NCBI GenBank assembly: GCA_021793095.1
Contig: JAJYTK010000051.1
Coordinates: forward strand, 1 to 6,828
Length of the DNA stretch: 6,828 nt
Origin: Pseudomonadota bacterium
GTDB taxonomy: Bacteria; Pseudomonadota; Gammaproteobacteria; Burkholderiales; Burkholderiaceae_B
Reading direction: 5' to 3'
Shown here: one piece after another, positions 1 through 5,409 of the stretch
Numbering within the stretch: the first letter of the stretch is position 1
Layout of the letters: each line of letters starts with the position of its first letter
Notes under the pieces: model-generated
Database searches by the model: none
Told to the model about the DNA's origin: nothing
What the model saw: only the letters and a program-made list of their open reading frames with translations
Translations under genes and position numbers: made by a program

Positions 1-30
1 AGGGGCAAGCTGGTCCCGCTGCCCCTTTTT
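1..30 (+). terminator. Intrinsic terminator, plus strand, convergent with matB
   Basis: The arm AGGGGCA at 1-7 pairs with TGCCCCT at 20-26. GC at 9-10 adds two pairs with GC at 18-19 if A8 bulges out, leaving a loop at 11-17. Read on the plus strand the stem runs into TTTTT at 26-30 and then ATTT, the classic rho-independent form. It would end transcription entering from the left of the window, towards matB. On the minus strand the stem is preceded by AAAAA. It could also terminate the matB transcript if a T-run lies just outside base 1, which cannot be seen. Confidence 0.75.
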
Positions 31-42
31 ATTTCGGATGTT

Positions 43-1575
43 TTATTTGGCAAATTGCTGTCGCAATACGTTTTTTTGCACTTTGGCCATGGTATTGCGC
101 GGCAACTCATCAATGATATGGATTTGCTTGGGCACTTTATAGTTTGCCAGCTCTGCGCGTAAATAATCGTTGAGCGCATCCACATCTACTGTCTGCCCCG
201 GCAGGGGGACGACAGCGGCGATCACCGCCTCGCCAAAATCAGGGTCAGGGATGCCCACCACCGCAGATTCATTCACACCATCAAAGGTATCGATGAGCAG
301 CTCTATTTCCTTGGGGTAGACGTTATAGCCACCTGTGATAACCATATCGCTATTTCGGCCCACGATGCTCAGATACTCATGCCCACCTTCGACAGGGGTC
401 CACTGCCCCATATCGCCTGTACGGAACCAATGGTCGGTGGTGAACTCCTCGGCTGTTTTTTCTGGCATCTGCCAATAGCCAGAAAACACATTGGGGCCCT
501 GTACTTGCACGTGGCCAACGGCGCCCTCGGCCACTGGGTTGTCCTGGTCATCCACAATACGTACATTGACCCCTGGCAGCGGGCGTCCGACCGTGCCGGC
601 GACGCGGGGTCCTTGATCCTCATGATAGGGATTAGAGGTGAGCATGATGGTCTCACTCATGCCATAGCGCTCAAGTATGCTTTGGCCAATGCGCTCTTGA
701 AAGGCGCGGAAGGTTTCCTCGAGCAAGGGGGCAGACCCTGAAATAAACAATCGCATCGAGCGGCAAACCTCACGGGTAAAGCCCTCATGCGCCAGCAGGC
801 GCACATAATAGGTCGGCACCCCCATCATCAGCGTGCTTTGCGGTAAATAGTGCAGCGCCTGATCAATGTCGAGCTTGGGCAGCCAAATCATCTTGGCCCC
901 TGCCAGCAATGCACCATGTGAGGCCACAAACAGGCCATGCACATGAAAAATAGGCAGCATATGCAGCAGGACATCATCGCTGCTCCAGCCCCAAAAGTCG
1001 TGCAACACCTGAGCATTGGAGGCCAGGTTGCCGTGGCTGAGCATGGCGCCTTTGCTGCGGCCTGTGGTGCCCGAGGTGTAGAGAATCGCCGCCAACGCAT
1101 CAGCCTGACGCGCCACGGTATTAAAGGTGCGGGATTGCCCAGCCGCCAAATCAGTCAATGAGCCCTGGCCCTGAGCGTCTAGGGTCAGTACATGCTCTGT
1201 GCCGCACTCGGCGGCCACCTCTTTTAAGGTGGACAAAAAGGCCGGATCGCAGACCAATAATTCAGGGGCCGCATCCCCCAAGAAATAGGCGACCTCGTTG
1301 CGCTGATAGGCCGTATTCAATGGCAAATACACATAACCTGCGCGCAAACAGGCCAAATACAACATCAATGCCTCGGGGCTCTTTTCTACTTGTACAGCGA
1401 CACGTGCCCCCTCATTGAGTTTTAGCGAAGCCAACGCATGGGCATATTGGGCGCTGAGGGCCTCAATATCGGCCCAGCTATAGTCCTTGTCCGGGGTATG
1501 TATGGCCACCTGATCACGATCAGATGGAAACCCTTGGGACAGGGTAACGTATAGATTGTCATTAGGATGGCTCAA
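43..1575 (-). CDS. matB: Malonyl-CoA synthetase (MatB-type acyl-CoA ligase)
   Basis: It converts malonate, ATP and CoA to malonyl-CoA, AMP and PPi in the cytosol, and probably also accepts methylmalonate as MatB enzymes often do. The 510-aa product is an ANL-superfamily adenylating enzyme of full MatB length. Visible motifs, numbered from the TTG start, are the phosphate loop YTSGTTGRSKG (about 166-176), HGLFVAS (212-218), RLFISGSAPL (275-284), YGMSET (304-309), TGD (386-388), GRNSDMVITGGYNVYPKE (406-423) and the C-terminal PRNTMAKVQKNVLR with presumed catalytic Lys498. Long stretches match my memory of Rhodopseudomonas MatB, which has Gly where Ala497 stands here. I chose TTG at 1575 over an ATG-like start 27 codons upstream for two reasons: GGAG sits 6 bases before it, and the MatB-like sequence begins right after it. 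The start overlaps the crotonase stop by 14 bases, so translation is probably coupled. It is the last gene of the malonate unit. Confidence 0.93.
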   Translation of the reverse strand: MSHPNDNLYVTLSQGFPSDRDQVAIHTPDKDYSWADIEALSAQYAHALASLKLNEGARVAVQVEKSPEALMLYLACLRAGYVYLPLNTAYQRNEVAYFLGDAAPELLVCDPAFLSTLKEVAAECGTEHVLTLDAQGQGSLTDLAAGQSRTFNTVARQADALAAILYTSGTTGRSKGAMLSHGNLASNAQVLHDFWGWSSDDVLLHMLPIFHVHGLFVASHGALLAGAKMIWLPKLDIDQALHYLPQSTLMMGVPTYYVRLLAHEGFTREVCRSMRLFISGSAPLLEETFRAFQERIGQSILERYGMSETIMLTSNPYHEDQGPRVAGTVGRPLPGVNVRIVDDQDNPVAEGAVGHVQVQGPNVFSGYWQMPEKTAEEFTTDHWFRTGDMGQWTPVEGGHEYLSIVGRNSDMVITGGYNVYPKEIELLIDTFDGVNESAVVGIPDPDFGEAVIAAVVPLPGQTVDVDALNDYLRAELANYKVPKQIHIIDELPRNTMAKVQKNVLRQQFAK

Positions 1576-2362
1576 TCTCTTCTCCGAATTGCGGGGTTCT
1601 TTTTTCCAAAAACGCACGCACCCCCTCGCGATGTTCTGCGCTTTCGGCATATCCATAAAATTGTTCTAACTCGGTACTGCTCAACGGCGCACTGCTCGGA
1701 TGCAGGCGCCGGATCAATTGCTTGGTGGCCCGCGCAGCCCCGGGCGCCCCCTGCAAGATATGAGCGATGCTGCGCTGCACCTCAGCGGCCAGGGCGGTGC
1801 CCTCGACCACCCGTGTCACCAAGCCCTTGTGATAGGCCTCTGTGGCATTCAAAATACGCCCCTCAAAGAGGAGCTCCGCGGCCACTGCCGGGCCCGCCAC
1901 ACGCAATAAACCATTCAGTTCTTGGGGGGCCATGGGAAAGCCCAAACGGTGAATCGGCACCCCAAAGCGTGCATTATCGGCAGCAATGCGCAGATCACAA
2001 CAGGCCGCGATCTCCAAACCGCCCCCCACGCAAGCCCCCTCAATCGCCGCAATCACTGGCGCGGGAAAACCCGCCACCGCCTGCAAAGTAGGGGCTAATA
2101 TTTTCTCGTGATAACGGATGACCTGCGCTTGAGTATGGCGTTGGTGCTCAAACTCGGCAATATCGGCACCGGCCGCAAAATGACCCTCGGCCCCCGTAAT
2201 CACCAGCACCCGCAGCTGATCGGACTGCGCTGCGGCGCGCAGTGATTGCACATGGGCCCGTAACTGACGCCACATATCCACCGACAAGGCATTGAGTCGT
2301 TCAGGATGTGACAGCGTCAATCGCGCCACGGCCCCCTCTTGGTGTAGATACACGGTACCCAT
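1562..2362 (-). CDS. Crotonase-family enoyl-CoA hydratase/isomerase-like protein
   Basis: This 266-aa protein has the crotonase fold, which binds acyl-CoA and stabilises an enolate in an oxyanion hole. Numbered from the start used here, the hole is formed by HFAAGAD (61-67) and by GGG (113-115). The family's C-terminal REGVRAFLEKR helix (246-256) is intact. The first catalytic Glu of classical hydratase (rat Glu144) is kept as Glu117 in GGGLE. The second (rat Glu164), exactly 20 residues later, is Ile137 in FGVPIHRLG. A standard two-glutamate hydratase is therefore doubtful. An isomerase, decarboxylase, hydrolase or special hydratase are all possible. Two ATG codons are adjacent: AGGAG is 3 bases from the first (2365) and 6 from the second (2362), so I prefer the second. 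The gene lies 12 bases after the decarboxylase stop and overlaps matB by 14 bases, so it is in the malonate operon. Family assignment is firm; the reaction is unknown. Confidence 0.88.
   Translation of the reverse strand: MGTVYLHQEGAVARLTLSHPERLNALSVDMWRQLRAHVQSLRAAAQSDQLRVLVITGAEGHFAAGADIAEFEHQRHTQAQVIRYHEKILAPTLQAVAGFPAPVIAAIEGACVGGGLEIAACCDLRIAADNARFGVPIHRLGFPMAPQELNGLLRVAGPAVAAELLFEGRILNATEAYHKGLVTRVVEGTALAAEVQRSIAHILQGAPGAARATKQLIRRLHPSSAPLSSTELEQFYGYAESAEHREGVRAFLEKRTPQFGEEIEPS
1582..1585 (-). promoter_or_regulatory. Ribosome binding site deciding the matB TTG start
   Basis: GGAG (mRNA sense) lies inside the last codons of the crotonase gene, six bases upstream of TTG at 1575-1573. This supports the TTG over the longer frame opening at 1656. 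Confidence 0.7.
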
Positions 2363-2368
2363 CATAGA

Positions 2369-2373
2369 CTCCT
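2369..2373 (-). promoter_or_regulatory. Ribosome binding site of the crotonase gene
   Basis: AGGAG (mRNA sense) lies between the decarboxylase stop (2375) and two tandem ATG codons. The gap is 3 bases to the ATG at 2365 and 6 to the ATG at 2362, which favours the inner start. The context ACAGGAGTC is identical to that before the decarboxylase gene. Confidence 0.65.
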
Positions 2374-2374
2374 G

Positions 2375-3661
2375 TTAGCTTAACCAACGTCCCGATAGGC
2401 GGGATCGCGGTTTTCCCTGAGCCAGCTGGGCAATGTTGTCATCTAGCTCATCGAGTTCGTACACATAATTGACCATCATGCCACAAGACTGGCGCATGCC
2501 TCGTTCAGAATTATCGGCCGCCCAGTTGAGACGCTCGATACGGGCCCCATTGCCCAAATGAAAACGAGCCACGGGATCCAAGGGTTGGCCCTGCTCATCT
2601 AAGGAGGTCAGATACACCGTGGCAAACTGCATGGCAATACGGCGGATGGCCTCGTTTTTATCCTCAGTCAAAGATTTGGCGATGCGCACTGCCCATTTAC
2701 GCCCCGCATCGGCATCGCCTCGGGCCAGGCGGCGTTCCTCTTTGTCATTGATGTATTCCGCCAGCACATCTCCATGTTGGCCCTCAAGCCAGCGCATAAA
2801 GCCGGGGATGGGGGATAGCGTGGCAAAGGAACGCAGCTTGGGGTAATCGGCGACCAATGCTTGAATCACGCGTTTCAGTAAAAAGTTACCCAAGCTGATG
2901 CCCCGAAGGCCGTATTGGGTGTTAGAAATAGAGTAAAAAATGGCCCAGCGCGCCTTGTCCTCGGGGAGCTCGTCATTGTTGTAATGCGGATCCAGTAGCA
3001 CCTGCACATTGTCTGCCATCTGCTCGGTAAACGCGATTTCCACAAAAATCAACGGGATGGTTTCCATACGCGGATGGAAGTAAGCGTAGCAGTGGCGGTT
3101 GCCTGTCAAGCGGTGTTTGAGCTCGGCCCAAGAACTGATGGCATGCACGGCCTCGTACTCGATTAAACGCTCGAGCAACGAGGCGGGCGAATCCCAAGTG
3201 ATGGGGCGCAACTCGAGCATACCCACATCAAACCAACTGGCCAGTAGCGCCTGAAGCTCGGCCTCGAGCGGCTGAAACTCGGGCACCTCTTTGCGCCAGC
3301 GCAGCAGATCTGCCCGCAGCTGCACTAATGGATACAAACTATCGGTATGGGCATAGAGTCGACGAAAAAAAAGCCGGCCATTTTCTGCTGCAGCGCCAGC
3401 GGCCTCTTTGGCCAGTACCAGCTCGCTGAGCATCAACCGACGGTGCCCGGGCTCTGCCGACCAATACTGCTGAGACCAATGGGCCATGAGCTCGTTGGCC
3501 CGGTTATCGGTGAGCGGAGCAGTCAACAGTGCCTGCGCCCGCATGGCGCTGTCCCCGCGCTCTCGTTCCAGCAAACGGCTGAGCCGGTTGCGGATACGCC
3601 GCAGCATCGGCGTGGACTCATCCGGATGCTTTGGGGTCGAATCAGAATGCTTTTTGTTCAA
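2375..3661 (-). CDS. Malonyl-CoA decarboxylase
   Basis: It decarboxylates malonyl-CoA to acetyl-CoA and CO2 (MCD/MatA family, MLYCD homologue), probably in the cytosol as I see no targeting sequence. The 428-aa protein has a helical N-terminal half (about 40-175) and a GNAT-like catalytic half. Signature motifs are HPRM with PLIFVEIAF (196-211), FYSISNTQYGLRGISLGNFL (242-261), TLSPIPGF (281-288), ARFHLGNGA (365-373) and NWAADNSERG (379-388). Ser283 of SPIP and His368 of FHLGNGA match the catalytic Ser and His reported for the human enzyme. The start is TTG: AGGAG stands 5 bases upstream, and no ATG lies nearer than codon 19, which has no comparable site. It is the first gene of a three-gene unit with the crotonase and matB, and together decarboxylase and MatB turn malonate into acetyl-CoA. 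The first 18 residues are hydrophilic and may be a non-conserved tail. Confidence 0.95.
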   Translation of the reverse strand: MNKKHSDSTPKHPDESTPMLRRIRNRLSRLLERERGDSAMRAQALLTAPLTDNRANELMAHWSQQYWSAEPGHRRLMLSELVLAKEAAGAAAENGRLFFRRLYAHTDSLYPLVQLRADLLRWRKEVPEFQPLEAELQALLASWFDVGMLELRPITWDSPASLLERLIEYEAVHAISSWAELKHRLTGNRHCYAYFHPRMETIPLIFVEIAFTEQMADNVQVLLDPHYNNDELPEDKARWAIFYSISNTQYGLRGISLGNFLLKRVIQALVADYPKLRSFATLSPIPGFMRWLEGQHGDVLAEYINDKEERRLARGDADAGRKWAVRIAKSLTEDKNEAIRRIAMQFATVYLTSLDEQGQPLDPVARFHLGNGARIERLNWAADNSERGMRQSCGMMVNYVYELDELDDNIAQLAQGKPRSRLSGRWLS

Positions 3662-3666
3662 AACGA

Positions 3667-3671
3667 CTCCT
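3667..3671 (-). promoter_or_regulatory. Ribosome binding site deciding the decarboxylase TTG start
   Basis: AGGAG (mRNA sense) followed by TCGTT and then TTG at 3661-3659 gives a five-base spacer. No competing ATG with a Shine-Dalgarno sequence is seen nearby, so the TTG is well supported. Confidence 0.72.
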
Positions 3672-3682
3672 GTATGGCTAAC

Positions 3683-3692
3683 CTAAAATTAG
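3683..3692 (-). promoter_or_regulatory. Short dyad CTAA-N2-TTAG at the promoter, possible operator
   Basis: CTAAAATTAG on the plus strand is symmetric except for its two central bases. It covers the edge of the putative -10 and the expected transcription start, where a repressor of the malonate unit could bind. At 4-bp half-sites it may be chance, and no regulator gene lies in the window to pair with it. Confidence 0.2.
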
Positions 3693-3719
3693 ACTACTGT
3701 CCGCTGGAGTTTTTGACAA
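3691..3719 (-). promoter_or_regulatory. Candidate sigma-70 promoter of the malonate unit
   Basis: In mRNA sense, TTGTCA (3719-3714; 5 of 6 to TTGACA) and TAGTCT (3696-3691; 3 of 6 to TATAAT) are separated by exactly 17 bases. The implied start near 3683-3685 would leave a leader of roughly 20-25 bases before the decarboxylase TTG. The site lies just past the upstream terminator, where a promoter is expected. The weak -10 could mean activator dependence, which is inference. Confidence 0.45.
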
Positions 3720-3722
3720 GAT

Positions 3723-3764
3723 AAAAAAACCCCGATTAACCCTAATGTCGGGTTCTATCGGGGT
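3723..3764 (-). terminator. Intrinsic terminator of the hydroxyacyl-CoA dehydrogenase unit
   Basis: On the minus strand ACCCCGAT (3764-3757) pairs with ATCGGGGT (3736-3729). After a small internal bulge, AACCC (3754-3750) pairs with GGGTT (3742-3738), closing a 7-base loop at 3743-3749. The stem runs directly into seven Ts (3729-3723). This is a strong rho-independent terminator. It separates the dehydrogenase from the malonate unit, which must then have its own promoter. Confidence 0.9.
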
Positions 3765-3796
3765 CTGCGTTTAAGCGCAGCAGTGATCACGCTGTG
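3765..3796 (-). other. Small dyads in the 3' untranslated region before the terminator
   Basis: CTGCG at 3765-3769 and CGCAG at 3776-3780 form a 5-bp stem with a 6-base loop. Next to it is the perfect 8-bp palindrome GTGATCAC at 3783-3790. In the transcript the two weak stems share bases, so they would be alternative folds upstream of the main terminator. No function can be assigned; mRNA 3'-end stabilisation is one possibility. Confidence 0.3.
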
Positions 3797-3817
3797 CTTG
3801 CCATGGATGCGGGGATA

Positions 3818-5338
3818 TTAGGTATTTTCATGAACCAAAGGCAAGCCCAGTTGAACACGGCGCTGCAACCACAAGCTGGGGCGATAACGCTGATCCCCAG
3901 TGATCATCTGGATAGAGAGCAGGACCTCGAGAATTAAAGTGGGGTCCAGTTGATCTCCATAGGCCAGTGGCCCCCCATGGGGGTAACCCAGCCCTAATGC
4001 CGTGGCGGTATTAATATCCTCGGCGGTGGCAATGCCCTGCTGCGCAATATCTGCCGCGATATTGACGATCTTGGCCACCATCCGTTGGGCCACAAAGCCA
4101 GTAGAGTCTGCAATCACCGACACTGCGGTGCCATCACGGGCAAACAGCGCGTGGGCGGCATCGCGCCACTGAGGCTCGGTACGCAAAGAGTACATCACCA
4201 CCCGACGGCGCCCCTTTTCTAACCCAAACAAGGTGTCCAGCGCCACGGTGCGCTCGGGATCCAGCGCATACTCTGAGGCCATGGTGGCGACATCCTCGCC
4301 AAATGGGGTCACCACAATTAGGGCATCGGCAGGGGGCTCATCGCCCTCGACCACCTCAGCGCCTAGGGCCTGCACACACTCGAGGGCACGGGCATAGCCA
4401 ATTTCATGGAAAGGAGCCACCCAGACCTTGAGGTCGGGCTGATCCGCAGGCACCTCAGGCTCGGCAATGCTTTCTTTTTGACCATTTTCATAGCGATAAA
4501 AACCCTCGCCGGTCTTACGCCCGTATAGCCCCCCAGCCGAACGAATCGCCGCCATGGCCGAAGGACGGAAGCGGTCTTCCTCGTAAAACTGGTAGTAAAT
4601 GGACTCCATCACCGCATGCGACACATCGAGACCGGTGAGGTCCATGAGCTCAAAGGGCCCCATTCTAAACCCTGCCTGCTCGCGCATAATGGCATCAATC
4701 TGGGCAAAATCAGCCACCCCCTCTTGAGCGACACGCAAGCCCTCGGTATTCATGCCGCGCCCCGCGTGATTCACGATAAAGCCAGGCATGTCCTTGGCGC
4801 GCACGGGCTTGTGCCCCATTTTTGTGCTCAACTGCATCAAGGCCTCGCACACCTCAGGGCGTGTGCGCAATCCATCGATCACCTCAACCACACGCATCAA
4901 TGGCACGGGATTAAAAAAGTGATAGCCAACAACTCGGCTGGGGTTTTTGCAAGCTTGAGCAATGGCCGTAATGGACAAAGAAGAGGTGTTGGAGGCCAGG
5001 ATGCAGTCCTCACGTACAATACCCTCGAGCTGGGCAAATAATTGTTTTTTAATGTCCAGATCTTCGACAATGGCCTCAATCACTAGATCGGCAGCGCTTA
5101 ACTCATTGAGATCGCCCACGGTGACCAGCTGCGCGCGGGCTGCGTCGACCTCGTCCTGGGTCATGCGCTCGCGCTCGACCTGACGGGCCCAGATCTTGTC
5201 CAACTGAGCCAACGCACGCTCTGTCGCTTCGGGCTGTGCATCATATAGATACACCTTGAGACCTGCCTGGGCGGCAATTTGGGCAATCCCTTGACCCATT
5301 GCGCCCGTCCCAATAACTGCTATCTCTTGAATATCCAA
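3818..5338 (-). CDS. NAD-dependent 3-hydroxyacyl-CoA dehydrogenase (PaaH type)
   Basis: It oxidises (S)-3-hydroxyacyl-CoA to 3-oxoacyl-CoA with NAD+, a beta-oxidation-type step used in fatty-acid, phenylacetate or related acyl-CoA breakdown. The 506-aa protein has an N-terminal Rossmann domain (GTGAMG at 10-15; acidic DAQ at 33-35 fitting NAD), a first C-terminal domain (about 185-285), a linker region (300-405) and a second, partial C-terminal domain (about 408-495). This is the longer two-domain layout of PaaH-like enzymes, against about 300 aa for single-domain HBD or HADH. Ser119, His140, Glu152 and Asn190 have the same spacing as catalytic Ser137, His158, Glu170 and Asn208 of human HADH, so it should be active. 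The start is TTG, five bases after AAGGGGA. The first internal Met (14) would cut into the nucleotide loop. The gene ends at its own terminator. No other phenylacetate gene is in view, so I give no symbol. Confidence 0.92.
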   Translation of the reverse strand: MDIQEIAVIGTGAMGQGIAQIAAQAGLKVYLYDAQPEATERALAQLDKIWARQVERERMTQDEVDAARAQLVTVGDLNELSAADLVIEAIVEDLDIKKQLFAQLEGIVREDCILASNTSSLSITAIAQACKNPSRVVGYHFFNPVPLMRVVEVIDGLRTRPEVCEALMQLSTKMGHKPVRAKDMPGFIVNHAGRGMNTEGLRVAQEGVADFAQIDAIMREQAGFRMGPFELMDLTGLDVSHAVMESIYYQFYEEDRFRPSAMAAIRSAGGLYGRKTGEGFYRYENGQKESIAEPEVPADQPDLKVWVAPFHEIGYARALECVQALGAEVVEGDEPPADALIVVTPFGEDVATMASEYALDPERTVALDTLFGLEKGRRRVVMYSLRTEPQWRDAAHALFARDGTAVSVIADSTGFVAQRMVAKIVNIAADIAQQGIATAEDINTATALGLGYPHGGPLAYGDQLDPTLILEVLLSIQMITGDQRYRPSLWLQRRVQLGLPLVHENT

Positions 5339-5343
5339 AACTA

Positions 5344-5350
5344 TCCCCTT
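5344..5350 (-). promoter_or_regulatory. Ribosome binding site deciding the dehydrogenase TTG start
   Basis: AAGGGGA (mRNA sense) lies five bases before TTG at 5338-5336. The only near alternative, Met14, sits inside the glycine-rich NAD loop and cannot be the start. Confidence 0.65.
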
Positions 5351-5382
5351 TCAAAACGATGGGCACTGTAAACAACATCATA

Positions 5383-5406
5383 GGGCGATCTTTTTCTTGA
5401 TCGCCC
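5383..5406 (-). repeat. Perfect 8-bp inverted repeat between the two genes
   Basis: GGGCGATC (5383-5390) and GATCGCCC (5399-5406) are perfect complements around an 8-base loop, three bases after the phosphoketolase-like stop. The minus-strand transcript continues with TATGATG, not a U-run, so it is not a standard intrinsic terminator. It may be a weak terminator, a processing or stability hairpin that sets a different level for the dehydrogenase, or a protein-binding site. Confidence 0.55.
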
Positions 5407-5409
5407 AAT

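Noticed and set aside
379..741. Plus-strand open frame of about 120 codons
   Set aside because: It lies wholly opposite matB, has no recognisable family and is explained by GC-rich antisense bias.
1576..1656. 27-residue N-terminal extension of MatB from an upstream start
   Set aside because: It only overlaps the crotonase gene in another frame, has no family resemblance, and the TTG at 1575 has a proper Shine-Dalgarno.
1567..2091. Plus-strand open frame of about 174 codons
   Set aside because: It is antisense to the crotonase gene; the Pro/Arg-rich composition is typical of a shadow frame.
3347..3724. Plus-strand open frame running from the decarboxylase gene into the intergenic region
   Set aside because: It is mostly antisense to conserved decarboxylase sequence, has no ribosome site or family match, and its end merely reaches the promoter region.
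4616..5041. Plus-strand open frame of about 141 codons
   Set aside because: It is antisense to the Rossmann and first C-terminal domains of the dehydrogenase, and no signal supports expression.
3657..5359. Ten-base repeat TTCAAAACGA near two gene starts (3657-3666 and 5350-5359)
   Set aside because: A shared 10-mer in almost 7 kb is expected by chance, and its position relative to the ribosome sites differs between the two genes.
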